From Devosia pacifica (GTDB taxonomy: Bacteria > Pseudomonadota > Alphaproteobacteria > Rhizobiales > Devosiaceae): 64,000 nucleotides of DNA. Position 1 is the stretch's first letter. Each line of letters begins with the position of its first letter. Below, in pieces: positions 26,832 through 35,892 of this stretch. Both the position numbers and the translations under genes were made by a program. Under the pieces are notes generated by a model that worked only from the letters and a program-made list of their open reading frames with translations, searched no databases and was not told the origin of the DNA. The stretch is from the NCBI RefSeq assembly GCF_014652635.1, contig NZ_BMZE01000003.1, positions 1-64,000 of the forward strand. Direction: 5' to 3'.

Positions 26832-28361
26832 ATGCCGTTTCGCTCGGCACATTCAGAAAATGATGTGCGCGCCCAAATGGGACGCGAGAAGCGTGCTGGC
26901 GCCCAGCGCACTGTTCGCGAAGCACGCCAACGCCTGACCTCGAGTTCGGGGACGCGCGCGGCGTTCGACTACGAGTTGATGCTGGAATATGCCAGCTCCC
27001 GCCAGACCTCCGCCCTGCCTATGGGCCTGATCGTGACCATTCTGGCTGCGGTCTCGAGCTTCTGGATCCCGGTGATTTTCACAACGCTATGGGCGGCCCT
27101 GCTGCTGACCAGTCTTTTGGCGGTCACCGCGTTGACGCGCCGCTTCCAGGCGAGCGACCCGGCCAAGTTCGATGCACGGCGCTGGACGGCCACGTTTGTC
27201 GCCGCAGAGACGGTGCAAGGCATTTGTTGGGCCTTGATCGGCCTTTGCGCGCTGGTTTCGCACGAGGCGGCGATCACTTCGGTGATGTTCGCGATGGTGC
27301 TTGTCGGTATTGCCGGCAATGCGGTAGCGACGCGAACCTTGCCTCCGGCGACACTGGTGAGCACCCTGCCGGCGTCACTTACTGTGAGCGCTCACATGGT
27401 GATGGCGGGCGGCACGCTCGCCTATACGCTTGCAGGCGTGGTCATATGCGGCGAGGCGTTCTTCATGTTCCTGGCGCGCCAGCTGCATGCGTCCGAGCTA
27501 AAAACCATCATGCATCAGGCTGAAAAGGACAGGCTGATCGCCGAGCTCGAAGAGGCCCGCGAGATGTCCGAGGAGGCACGCCGGCACGCCGAGCAGGCAA
27601 ACATCGCCAAATCGCAGTTTCTAGCGACGATGAGCCATGAATTGCGCACCCCGCTCAATGCCATCATCGGATTTTCCGAGGTCCTGAAGTCCGAGCTGCT
27701 GGGACCGCACCACGTGGCGCAGTACCGCGAGTATGCCGGCGACATCCATTCGAGCGGGCAACACCTGTTGAACCTGATCAACGAGTTGCTCGATCTCAGC
27801 CGCATCGAGGCGGGCAAATACGAACTCAACGAAGAGGCGGTTTCGCTGATCGACGTGGCGGAAGACTGCCGCCGGATGATGGAACTGCGCGCCAAGGCCA
27901 AGGGGATCGAGCTGACCTTTTCCTATGGCAATAATCTGCCCAAGTTGTGGGGCGATGAGCGTGCAATCCGGCAGATCATCCTCAACCTGTTGAGCAATGC
28001 CATAAAGTTCACGCCGCAGGCCGGCAAAGTAACATGCGTGATCAACCGCAGCGCAGATGGCGGGCAAATGATCTCCGTGCGCGACAACGGGCCAGGCATC
28101 CCGGAAGAAGAAATCGCAACGGTGCTGTCGTCGTTCGGGCAAGGATCGCTCGCCCAGAAATCGGCAGAACAGGGCGCCGGGCTGGGCCTGCCGATCGTTC
28201 AGAAGATCATGGACCTGCACCAGGGACGGTTCGACCTGTTCTCCAAGCTGCGTTTCGGCACCGAGGTCATCGCGACGTTCCCACGCGCCCGCGTGATGGA
28301 TGCGCTGGCCCCGGTGGTCGAGCGCCGCAGCCGGCTGAAGATCTATTCCGAGACCGGCTGA
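26832..28361 (+). CDS. DivJ/PleC-family membrane sensor histidine kinase
   Basis: A 509-residue kinase with about six membrane helices in its first 230 residues, a short coiled coil (LIAELEEAREMSEEARRHAEQ) and a HisKA/HATPase core. The H-box FLATMSHELRTPLNAIIGFSEVLK and the following YREYAGDIHSSGQHLLNLINELLDLSRIEAG are typical of the DivJ/PleC/PdhS group that phosphorylates DivK in cell-cycle control. N-box LLSNAIKFTP, G1 DNGPGIP and G2 GAGLGLPIVQK are all present. Six membrane helices without a PAS domain resemble DivJ more than PleC. An in-frame TTG at 26817 is an alternative start; no good ribosome-binding site is seen for either. Confidence 0.88.
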   Translation: MPFRSAHSENDVRAQMGREKRAGAQRTVREARQRLTSSSGTRAAFDYELMLEYASSRQTSALPMGLIVTILAAVSSFWIPVIFTTLWAALLLTSLLAVTALTRRFQASDPAKFDARRWTATFVAAETVQGICWALIGLCALVSHEAAITSVMFAMVLVGIAGNAVATRTLPPATLVSTLPASLTVSAHMVMAGGTLAYTLAGVVICGEAFFMFLARQLHASELKTIMHQAEKDRLIAELEEAREMSEEARRHAEQANIAKSQFLATMSHELRTPLNAIIGFSEVLKSELLGPHHVAQYREYAGDIHSSGQHLLNLINELLDLSRIEAGKYELNEEAVSLIDVAEDCRRMMELRAKAKGIELTFSYGNNLPKLWGDERAIRQIILNLLSNAIKFTPQAGKVTCVINRSADGGQMISVRDNGPGIPEEEIATVLSSFGQGSLAQKSAEQGAGLGLPIVQKIMDLHQGRFDLFSKLRFGTEVIATFPRARVMDALAPVVERRSRLKIYSETG

Positions 28362-28367
28362 GCGCTT

Positions 28368-29390
28368 TCAGGATTTATTGGAAACAGCTGCCTCCTCGAA
28401 AGTCGCCATCGAAGTGTGCAGTTCAAGCGCTGTCTTGACCAGCACTGCGGCGAGTGCCGCACCGCTCCCCTCGCCGAGACGCATTCCGAGATCCAAGACC
28501 GGTTCGACACCGATATTCTGCAGCGCCTTGGCATGCCCGGCCTCGGCAGATACATGCCCGAAGAGGCAGTGGTCGATCGCCGCGGGATTGACGGCATGGG
28601 CGATGGCGGCTGCAGCCGTGGCGACGAAGCCATCGACGATCACCGGCACCTTTTGGTGCCGCGCTGCGACCAGCGCCCCAAGCATGGCGGCAATTTCGCG
28701 ACCACCGACACGCGCCAGAACAGAAAGCGGATGATCGAGCGCGCCTGCATGAAATGCGAGAGCGCGGTCGACAGCGTCCGCCTTGCGCTTCAAACCTTCA
28801 TCATCAACGCCAGTTCCGCGACCGACCCAATCGGCGCCGGTACCGCCATAAAGCGCGGCGAAAACAGCGGCGGCGACAGTGGTGTTCCCGATCCCCATCT
28901 CGCCAAGGCAGATCAGGTCCGGCTTTCCAGCGATCGCTTCCATGCCGTAAGCGATCGTGGCGGCGCACATGCGATCATCAAGCGCCGCTTCCATGGTGAT
29001 GTCGCCCGTCGGCAGTTCCAGCGCCAACTCGAAGACCCGCAGATTGATCTCGTGCATGGCGCAGATGCGCGAGATTGCAGCGCCACCATTGGTGAAATTC
29101 GCGACCATCTGCGCGGTAACCTCGCGCGGAAAGGCCGAAATGCCCTGATCGGTCACGCCGTGGTTCGCGGCAAAAATCGTCACCATCGGATTGTCGAGTG
29201 TCGGGCGCGGCTTTCGTTGCCACCGGGCGAGAAATTCCACCAGCCCTTCCAGTTTACCGAGTGAGCCGGGCGGCTTGGTCAGTAGTGCGTCACGCGCCTG
29301 CACAGCCTCAACGGCCGATTCGTCTCCATCCGGCACGGTAGCGAGCAGCTCGATCACGTCGGCATAGGCAGGATTTGGAGCAGCAGACAT
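28368..29390 (-). CDS. cobT: Nicotinate-nucleotide--dimethylbenzimidazole phosphoribosyltransferase
   Basis: Activates the lower ligand of cobalamin by making alpha-ribazole phosphate (called CobU in Pseudomonas naming). The 340-residue protein has KPPGSLGKLE near 38, IFAANHGVTDQGISAFP near 70, the LGEMGIGNTT motif near 170 and MRLGEGSGAALA near 310 with the catalytic Glu. ATG 29390 is set by a GGAGG five bases upstream; the open frame continues far beyond but without family match. Divergent from cobS with 52 bases between the start codons, so a shared control region is likely. No cobalamin riboswitch fits in that gap. Confidence 0.95.
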   Translation of the reverse strand: MSAAPNPAYADVIELLATVPDGDESAVEAVQARDALLTKPPGSLGKLEGLVEFLARWQRKPRPTLDNPMVTIFAANHGVTDQGISAFPREVTAQMVANFTNGGAAISRICAMHEINLRVFELALELPTGDITMEAALDDRMCAATIAYGMEAIAGKPDLICLGEMGIGNTTVAAAVFAALYGGTGADWVGRGTGVDDEGLKRKADAVDRALAFHAGALDHPLSVLARVGGREIAAMLGALVAARHQKVPVIVDGFVATAAAAIAHAVNPAAIDHCLFGHVSAEAGHAKALQNIGVEPVLDLGMRLGEGSGAALAAVLVKTALELHTSMATFEEAAVSNKS

Positions 29391-29442
29391 GGTGCCTCCA
29401 TAGGCTAGATGATAGACGGGAGCGACTTGTTGCCCATGGCGG

Positions 29443-30300
29443 ATGGAATTGCAATTGAGCGACCAGCGCGAGGATGGCGTGGAGCCAATCATCACCCCCG
29501 AAGATGCGCGGACAGCCGAGACAAGCGGCTCGTCGGACGGGCTGTTTGCCGACACGGTGATGGCGCTACGGTTCTTTTCGCGGCTGCCGAGCGGCGACCG
29601 CCCGCACGAGGCGCCATCGCTTGGCAGGATGGCCCCCGCCCTGCCCTTCGCCAGTCTGCTGATCGGCATCGGACCGGCCCTGATCCTCAGCCTTCTGGCT
29701 TGGGCGGGCATGCCGCCGCTGGTCTGCGCGACGCTGGCGGTGATTGCCAGCATGCTGGTGACTGGTGCGATGAGCGCCGACGCACTGGCTGACAGCGCTG
29801 ACGGTCTGTTCGGCGGGCACGAGCAGAAGCGCCGACTGGAAATCATGAAGGATAGCCGGCACGGCACCTACGGGGTTTCGGCGCTGTGCCTTTATGTTGT
29901 TGGGCTGGTCGCGGCGCTTGGGGCGATGGCGGACGTGAATCCGCTGGCTGCCGGCGGGGTCTGGCTGGCCGCCGGCATCGCTTCGCGCTCAGTGGCACTG
30001 TGGCTGCCATTTCGGCTGCCTGCCGCCCGGGCCGGGGGCGTTGGCGCTGCTGCGGGCCGTCCGGCGTTGACGCCATTTTGCATCGGGGTCGGCTTTGCCG
30101 CAGCGCTGGCGTTCATTCTTGCCGGGCCATTCACAAGCCTTGCCGCGCTGATACTGACCGCATTACTTTTGGGGTTGCTGACAAGCGGGTGGACAGTGCT
30201 TTGCGAAAGGTTGGTCGGTGGGCAAACCGGCGATCTAAGCGGGGCGCTGATGGGATTGTGCGAATTACTGGCGCTTGCCGTGCTGGCCTCGTTCGTTTGA
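29443..30300 (+). CDS. cobS: Adenosylcobinamide-GDP ribazoletransferase
   Basis: Integral membrane enzyme that joins alpha-ribazole to adenosylcobinamide-GDP, the last step of cobalamin assembly. The 285-residue protein has multiple membrane helices and the family motifs ALRFFSRLPSGD near 41, ALADSADGLFGGHEQKRRLEIMKDSRHGTYG near 110-140 (acidic metal site), and a C-terminal GDLSGALMGLCELLAL. Slightly longer than usual at the N-terminus, where about 35 residues before ADTVMALRFF look unstructured; an internal start is possible. Divergent partner of cobT. Confidence 0.92.
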   Translation: MELQLSDQREDGVEPIITPEDARTAETSGSSDGLFADTVMALRFFSRLPSGDRPHEAPSLGRMAPALPFASLLIGIGPALILSLLAWAGMPPLVCATLAVIASMLVTGAMSADALADSADGLFGGHEQKRRLEIMKDSRHGTYGVSALCLYVVGLVAALGAMADVNPLAAGGVWLAAGIASRSVALWLPFRLPAARAGGVGAAAGRPALTPFCIGVGFAAALAFILAGPFTSLAALILTALLLGLLTSGWTVLCERLVGGQTGDLSGALMGLCELLALAVLASFV

Positions 30301-30320
30301 GCCGGCTTGAAATCCGGCTC
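30299..30320 (+). terminator. Hairpin at the end of cobS (weak terminator candidate)
   Basis: Seven-base perfect stem GAGCCGG / CCGGCTC with an eight-base loop, starting inside the cobS stop codon. No T-run follows, so an ordinary Rho-independent terminator is doubtful; it may only protect the 3' end. Confidence 0.3.
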
Positions 30321-30382
30321 GGCGCAACCTTTATGAACGGTGGTGGCTTTTTCTAAACGCCAACGGAGCGGGAGACCGAAAC

Positions 30383-31069
30383 GTGCTATTTATCGGGATC
30401 GCGCTCATTATCGCCATCGGGTTGGTGCTGCTGATCAGTGCCGACGCTGGCAGTCTGATCGGCCTCGGACAGGCCCAGACCGGGCAATTGATGTTCCTGC
30501 TCATCCTGTTGGTGATCCTCGCGGGCGGCGGGTTCATGCGCCGGCGACCGCTTGGCGAACTTCTCAACGGTATTGTGATGTGGGTCGCGATCTTTGGGGT
30601 CGTGATTGTCGGCTACAGCTATCGCGCCGAAATCGAGGATGTGGCGGCGCGGGTGATGGGCGAGCTCAACCCAGGTGCCGCGACGGTCAATGAATCAACC
30701 GGCACGGTGACCTTCCGGCGCGGCATAGGCGGCCATTTCGAACTCAACACCACGATCAACGGCCACACCACTCCAATGATTTTCGATACCGGGGCAAGCG
30801 CCGTGGTGCTGACGCTGGAAGATGCAGAGGCGGCGGGGATCGATACCAGCCGGCTGCGCTTCACCGTGCCGGTTTCGACCGCCAACGGCATGGGCATGGC
30901 GGCTCGGGTCGACCTCGGGACGGTCAAAGTCGGCAATATCGTGCGCAACGATGTGCGGGCTTTCGTTGCCGAAGAGAACGCGCTCGAGACGAGCCTGCTT
31001 GGGATGACGTTTCTTGAAACGCTCAGCCGCTATTCAGTCTCACGAAATGCTTTGGAGCTGACCGACTGA
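30383..31069 (+). CDS. Membrane-anchored retropepsin-like aspartic protease (TIGR02281 type)
   Basis: A 228-residue protein with three membrane helices in its first 85 residues (about 2-20, 32-51, 63-80) and a single retropepsin-like domain (about 105-225). The active-site loop is IFDTGAS near 133, with a later hydrophobic-hydrophobic-Gly flap/strand (SLLGMTFLETL) as in the TIGR02281 family of clan AA proteases. The domain is half of a pepsin, so the active form should be a dimer. Its substrates are unknown. The GTG at 30383 has GGAG eight bases upstream. Its stop codon directly abuts the dusA stop on the other strand. Confidence 0.88.
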   Translation: MLFIGIALIIAIGLVLLISADAGSLIGLGQAQTGQLMFLLILLVILAGGGFMRRRPLGELLNGIVMWVAIFGVVIVGYSYRAEIEDVAARVMGELNPGAATVNESTGTVTFRRGIGGHFELNTTINGHTTPMIFDTGASAVVLTLEDAEAAGIDTSRLRFTVPVSTANGMGMAARVDLGTVKVGNIVRNDVRAFVAEENALETSLLGMTFLETLSRYSVSRNALELTD

Positions 31070-32071
31070 TCAGGCGGCAGCGCTCGATCCGGAAGGAACG
31101 ATCGCCTCGAAGGCGCGCGCGATGATCTCAGGCCCGGCACCTGGACGCGCAGCGTCCGTGCTGAGGATCTGGCGGAACCTGCGGGCACCGGGCAGCCCCG
31201 CCGCAAGCCCTAGCATGTGGCGCGTGATCTGATTGATACGGGCGCCTTCGGCGCACTCGATCTCAGCAAATCGCTGCATCTCGGCCATGACAAATTCCAG
31301 CGTCGGAGGCTCAGACCCGTCGTCGAAGATCATGCGGTCGACGTCAGCCAGCAGCATCGGATTATGATAGGCGGCGCGGCCGAGCATGACGCCATCAACG
31401 TACCGCATGTGCTCGCGCGCTGCCTCCAACGTCTCGATGCCGCCATTAATCAGAATCTGAAGCGGGCTCAGGCGCTCGCGCAAGCGATAGACGCGATCGT
31501 AATCGAGGGGTGGAACGGTGCGGTTTTCCTTGGGGCTCAGGCCTTGAAGCCAGGCCTTGCGCGCATGAACGTACAGCGCGGCGACCCCGGCATCGACCAT
31601 TGCGTCAGCGAACCGGTCCAGTCCGACCTCCGGGTCGTGGTCATCGATGCCGATGCGGCACTTGACGGTAACGGGGGTCTCGGTGGCCTCTCGCATCGCC
31701 CTAACGCACTGCGCTACGAGCTCCGGCTCAGCCATGAGACAGGCGCCGAAGCGACCCGACTGCACCCGATCCGACGGGCAGCCGACATTGAGGTTGATCT
31801 CGGCATAGCCGAACGGCTCGGCAAGACGAACCGCCTCAGCGAGTTCTGCCGGATCCGACCCGCCGAGTTGCAGGGCCACAGGCTTTTCAGCAGCATCGGT
31901 GCGCAGTAGCCGCGTCCGGTCGCCGTGAACGATAGCAGCGCTCGTGACCATTTCAGTGAAAAGCAGCGCATGCCGGCTGAGCAGGCGATGCAGCCTGCGG
32001 CAGCGGTAATCCGTCCAATCCATCATCGGCGCCACGGAAAAGCGGCGCGCTTCAATCAGCGAGATCGTCAT
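31070..32071 (-). CDS. dusA: tRNA-dihydrouridine(20/20a) synthase
   Basis: FMN enzyme that reduces uridine 20/20a in the tRNA D-loop. The 333-residue protein has SVAPMMDWTDYRCRRLHR at the N-terminus, EINLNVGCPSDRVQSGRFGACLM near 92-114 with the catalytic Cys, KCRIGIDD near 137, VHARKAWLQGLSPKENR near 168 and NGGIETLEAA near 210, all typical of the DusA subgroup. Full length. Divergent from the FGGY kinase with about 100 bases between. Confidence 0.95.
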   Translation of the reverse strand: MTISLIEARRFSVAPMMDWTDYRCRRLHRLLSRHALLFTEMVTSAAIVHGDRTRLLRTDAAEKPVALQLGGSDPAELAEAVRLAEPFGYAEINLNVGCPSDRVQSGRFGACLMAEPELVAQCVRAMREATETPVTVKCRIGIDDHDPEVGLDRFADAMVDAGVAALYVHARKAWLQGLSPKENRTVPPLDYDRVYRLRERLSPLQILINGGIETLEAAREHMRYVDGVMLGRAAYHNPMLLADVDRMIFDDGSEPPTLEFVMAEMQRFAEIECAEGARINQITRHMLGLAAGLPGARRFRQILSTDAARPGAGPEIIARAFEAIVPSGSSAAA

Positions 32072-32170
32072 GGCGGGCGTGATACAGCAATATCGACCGG
32101 AGTGCCAGACGCACGTCTGGTCAGCATTGGCCGGGTCCGTTATCAGCTAGGCAAGCTCAGGAGGTTTTTG

Positions 32171-33547
32171 ATGCCGACACCACGCGCCATAGCTGTCATC
32201 GACATCGGCAAGACAAATGCCAAGCTTGCGCTGATCGAAGCGGCAACCGGCAACCAGATTGATCGCCGCAGCATGGTCAACACACCGCTTGATGATGGCC
32301 CCTACCCGCACGCCAATGTTGCGGGACTGTGGTTGTTTATCTGTGACGCCTTGCGGGAACTGAATGTCGGCTACGGGATCGATGCGATCTCGATCACCAC
32401 GCATGGGGCGACGGCGGCGCTGCTCGATGGCGATGGCCTCGCCTTGCCTGTTCTCGACTATGAGTTCGATGGACCGGACACGGTGCGCGCCGACTACGAG
32501 GCGGTACGTCCGGATTTCAGAGAAAGCTATTCTCCATCGCTGCCGGCGGGTCTCAATCTCGGCGCACAGATCTTCTGGCAGGAGCGCACCTATCCAGAGG
32601 AATTCTCGCATGTCACCGACATCCTGACCTATCCGCAATACTGGGCCTGGCGGTTGACCGGAGTAAAGGCGAGCGAGGTGACGTCTCTTGGGTGCCACAC
32701 CGATCTGTGGGCGCCCGATCGCCGGGATTATTCGCGCATGGTTTCGGAGCGCGGCTGGCGTGCGCGGTTTCCTGAGCTGAAGCCGGCGGCATCAGTGCTG
32801 GGCACTCTTGTTGATGAGGTGGCGCAGTTGACCGGCCTGCCGGCGTCTACCCCCGTCGCCTGCGGCATTCACGATTCCAATGCGTCCTTGCTGCCGCATC
32901 TTGATGCGCGCCAAACGCCGTTCACCGTCATCTCTGCAGGCACATGGACAATCTGCATGACGGTTGGCGGCAAGACTGAAACGCTCGACCGGGAACGCGA
33001 TAGCCTTGCCAATGTCGACATGCATGCCCGTCCGACGCCGACGGCACGGTTCATGGGGGGGCGCGAGTTCGAGATTCTGGCGGGACGCAGCGAAGCGGCT
33101 GCGCCGAGCGAGGCGGATATCGCCGCTGTACTCGATCAGCAGATTCTTGTGCTGCCGAGCTTTGTCGAGGGGGTTGGACCGTTCCCGGACCAGAAAGGCC
33201 GCTGGAGCCATGACCCGGCCCAGCTCAGCGATGGACAGCGTGTGGCCGCAATCTCGCTCTATCTGGCGATGATGACGCGAGAAGCGTTGCAGCTATGCGG
33301 GGTTGGACGCGAAATCGTCGTCGAAGGTTCGCTCGCGCGGAACGCTCTTTATGCGCAGGCGTTGGCGAAATTGACGAACGTCGATGTGAGTGTTTCGGAC
33401 GATGCGACCGGCACAAGCCTTGGCGCCAGCAAGCTGTTCGGCGCTGCATCGGGAGCGGCAAGTCGCACCAGACCGGTGACGGCGCTGCAATCTGCAAAGT
33501 TCGACGCATACAGCGTGACATGGCGGAGCCACGTCACCAGAAGCTAA
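32171..33547 (+). CDS. FGGY-family carbohydrate kinase
   Basis: Phosphorylates a sugar or sugar derivative; substrate not known. The 458-residue protein has the N-terminal phosphate-binding strand VIDIGKTNAKLALIE, the segments PYPHANVAGLW near 49, SITTHGATAALL near 76, TYPQYWAWRLTGV near 155 and GCHTDLW near 175, the IHDSNASLLPHL region near 236, and a second ATP motif SAGTWT near 256. It resembles the rhizobial group related to fuculokinase and rhamnulokinase (RhaK type). ATG 32171 is set by a perfect GGAGG six bases upstream. There is no sugar transporter or isomerase beside it; the type II NADH dehydrogenase starts 10 bases later and may be co-transcribed. Confidence 0.86.
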   Translation: MPTPRAIAVIDIGKTNAKLALIEAATGNQIDRRSMVNTPLDDGPYPHANVAGLWLFICDALRELNVGYGIDAISITTHGATAALLDGDGLALPVLDYEFDGPDTVRADYEAVRPDFRESYSPSLPAGLNLGAQIFWQERTYPEEFSHVTDILTYPQYWAWRLTGVKASEVTSLGCHTDLWAPDRRDYSRMVSERGWRARFPELKPAASVLGTLVDEVAQLTGLPASTPVACGIHDSNASLLPHLDARQTPFTVISAGTWTICMTVGGKTETLDRERDSLANVDMHARPTPTARFMGGREFEILAGRSEAAAPSEADIAAVLDQQILVLPSFVEGVGPFPDQKGRWSHDPAQLSDGQRVAAISLYLAMMTREALQLCGVGREIVVEGSLARNALYAQALAKLTNVDVSVSDDATGTSLGASKLFGAASGAASRTRPVTALQSAKFDAYSVTWRSHVTRS

Positions 33548-33557
33548 GTGGAGCGAT

Positions 33558-34904
33558 ATGGCAGACAGGCTGCACCGTGTTGTCGTTTTGGGTGGTGGAT
33601 TTGGCGGGATCTCCGCCGTTGATACGCTCAAGCGGGCCGATGTCGAGATCACGATCATCGATCGTCGGAACCACCACCTTTTTCAGCCACTGCTCTACCA
33701 GGTTGCAACCGCAGCGCTCGACACCTCGCAGGTTGCGTGGACCATAAGAGCGCTGATGCGCAACCGCCCAAAGGTCAAAACGCTGATGGGCACGGTGACG
33801 GATATCGATACCGAAAAGCGCGAAGTGCATCTCGAGGATGAGAGCACCGTGCCTTATCACAGCCTGATCATCTCGACCGGCTCACGACACGACTATTTCG
33901 GCAATGACCACTGGGAAGAACTGGCACCCGGGCTCAAGACGCTCGAGGATGCCGTTGCCATCCGCCGTCAGGTGCTTATGTCCTTCGAGGCCGCGGAGCG
34001 CGAGCCGGATCCGCAAAAGCAAAAGGCGCTGATGACGTTCGCGATCGTCGGCGCCGGTCCGACTGGCGTTGAGCTTGCGGGGGCGATCATCGAGCTGGCG
34101 AAAGAATCGCTCCGCGACGAATACAGGTCGATTGATCCGCGCAATGCACGGGTGGTGTTGATCGAAGGCGGAGACCAGGTACTCGGCCCGTTTGACGACG
34201 AACTGTCCGAGTATGCCAAGCAGGCGCTTGAGAAGCGCGGTGTCGAGGTGGTGCTGAACCAATTGGTCAGCGCCATTGACGAAGACGGCCTCGATTATGG
34301 CGAAGAGCGGCTCGAGGCAAAGACTGTCGTATGGGCGGCGGGTGTCCGCGCTTCGCCGGCAGCACGATGGCTTGGCGTAGAGGCCGATAAGGCCGGGCGG
34401 GTGCCGGTCAACGAGGATCTGAGCGTCAAAGGCTTCGAGAACGTCTTTTGCGTTGGCGACACCGCTTCGATGAAAGCCCCGGATGGGTCACCTGTGCCGG
34501 GCATTGCCGATGCCGCAAAGCAATCCGGCAGGCACGCCGCAAACATGGTTCTTGCCCGTTTGGGTGGAGAACCGACCAAGCCGTTCGCCTATAAGCACAA
34601 GGGTGACCTCGCGACCATCGGCAAGCGCGCCGCAGCGGTGGATCTGGGGTGGATCAAGCTTAAGGGAAAGCTCGCGTGGTGGGTGTGGGGGATAGCGCAC
34701 ATCTACTTCCTCATTGATGCGCGCAATCGGATTCAAGTCATCCTGAGCTGGCTGTTCATCTACCTCACCGGCCGTCGCGGCGCACAGCTTATCAGCCAGG
34801 GCCCAGCGGCAGAGCCGGACCCAATGGAGGAAGTGACCGACGAGCACCACGACGTCGATCCTGCAGATACCGGCGACGAGCCTGCGAGGGCGTCTGGCGG
34901 CTAA
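33558..34904 (+). CDS. ndh: Type II NADH dehydrogenase (NDH-2)
   Basis: Membrane-bound, non-proton-pumping NADH:quinone oxidoreductase. The 448-residue flavoprotein shows the FAD motif VVVLGGGFGGISAVDTL, a FQPLLYQVATAAL segment near 43 typical of NDH-2, the NADH-binding IVGAGPTGVELAGA near 163 with an acidic end (LIEGGD), the FAD-contact FCVGDTAS near 298 and AKQSGRHAANM near 320. The C-terminal amphipathic part (WWVWGIAHIYFLI, then SWLFIYLTGRRGAQLI) binds the membrane. An acidic tail of about 30 residues follows. GGAG stands five bases before the ATG. Its 3' end overlaps the EamA transporter gene by four bases. Confidence 0.93.
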   Translation: MADRLHRVVVLGGGFGGISAVDTLKRADVEITIIDRRNHHLFQPLLYQVATAALDTSQVAWTIRALMRNRPKVKTLMGTVTDIDTEKREVHLEDESTVPYHSLIISTGSRHDYFGNDHWEELAPGLKTLEDAVAIRRQVLMSFEAAEREPDPQKQKALMTFAIVGAGPTGVELAGAIIELAKESLRDEYRSIDPRNARVVLIEGGDQVLGPFDDELSEYAKQALEKRGVEVVLNQLVSAIDEDGLDYGEERLEAKTVVWAAGVRASPAARWLGVEADKAGRVPVNEDLSVKGFENVFCVGDTASMKAPDGSPVPGIADAAKQSGRHAANMVLARLGGEPTKPFAYKHKGDLATIGKRAAAVDLGWIKLKGKLAWWVWGIAHIYFLIDARNRIQVILSWLFIYLTGRRGAQLISQGPAAEPDPMEEVTDEHHDVDPADTGDEPARASGG

Positions 34905-35815
34905 CGGCGATAGACCGGCTCTGCGACAGGTTTTGCCAGATGCCGTTCGCGCAGCCAGATATAGAGGCCGCTGGCGATAACGATCGGCGCGCCGACATAC
35001 AGCCAGACATCGGGCGGCTCGTTGAAGATCAGCCAGCTCGAGGCCGTCATGAAGATGATCTGCAGATAGGCGAATGGGGCAATGACGGCTGCGGGCGCAA
35101 AACCGTGCGCCAGGACCGAAAGCTGGTGACCGACATAACCAAACAGGCCGATGCCGAAAAAGAAAGCCCAATCAATCGGACGGGTCGGCCACGCCCAATC
35201 GCTGAGGGCGAATGGCGCCAAGGCAATCACGGCAAAGATTGCGACGTAAAACTGTTGGGTAGCCGCTGAATCGACGCCTGCCAGCCTGCGGGTCAGAAGG
35301 AAGTAGAGGGCTGAACTGGCCGCAGCGGTGAGCACCAGAAGCGATGCCGGGTGGAACGCGTCTGTGCCTGGCCTGACGATAATCAGAACACCGATAAAGC
35401 CCACCACAATGGCAGTCCAACGGCGCCACCCGACCGGTTCACCAAGCAGCGGAACTGAGAGCGCACACACGATCAGCGGCATGGTGAAATGAATGGAACC
35501 GGTGACTGTCAGCGGCAGGTACTGGACAGCGGTGAAATTGCAGACGGAGGCAACGAGCAATGCGCAGGCGCGCAGCACCTGTGTCTTGATCTGGCCGGTG
35601 CGGACGAGGTCGAGGCCACGCCCTGGCAGGTAAATCGCGGTGACGATGCCGAGATGGATGGCGTAGCGCAGAAACACGATCTGCAGCGCCGGAATGGCGG
35701 CGAGGCCAAGCCACTTGGCCGAGGTATCGATGCCGGTGAACATGAGGAATCCGCCCAGAGCCAGGCCGATACCGAGTAGCCGTCGCTCAGTGAGCGGCGC
35801 GGGTGATGAGGACAT
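34901..35815 (-). CDS. EamA/DMT-family transporter
   Basis: A 304-residue inner-membrane protein with ten predicted helices arranged as two EamA repeats (about 15-140 and 150-285), the architecture of drug/metabolite exporters such as RhtA, YdcZ-like and riboflavin or amino-acid exporters. EP motifs at the repeat ends are present (LLGEPVGWRRW near 137, FNEPPDVW near 262). Substrate unknown. ATG 35815 starts a short Ser/Pro-rich cytosolic lead; an in-frame start at 35851 exists. Convergent with the NADH dehydrogenase (four-base overlap) and downstream of the beta-mannosidase on the same strand? No: it is transcribed from its own start, 78 bases after the mannosidase stop. Confidence 0.9.
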   Translation of the reverse strand: MSSSPAPLTERRLLGIGLALGGFLMFTGIDTSAKWLGLAAIPALQIVFLRYAIHLGIVTAIYLPGRGLDLVRTGQIKTQVLRACALLVASVCNFTAVQYLPLTVTGSIHFTMPLIVCALSVPLLGEPVGWRRWTAIVVGFIGVLIIVRPGTDAFHPASLLVLTAAASSALYFLLTRRLAGVDSAATQQFYVAIFAVIALAPFALSDWAWPTRPIDWAFFFGIGLFGYVGHQLSVLAHGFAPAAVIAPFAYLQIIFMTASSWLIFNEPPDVWLYVGAPIVIASGLYIWLRERHLAKPVAEPVYRR

Positions 35816-35892
35816 AACAATTCCAGACACCGCGCGGGAGGATGGCGGCACGATTCAAAGTCCGGAATCGCGCCGCCAATGTCAATGCCGGC

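Noticed and set aside
29391..29442. Cobalamin riboswitch before cobT/cobS
   Set aside because: Only 52 bases separate the start codons and no conserved cobalamin-box pattern is visible.
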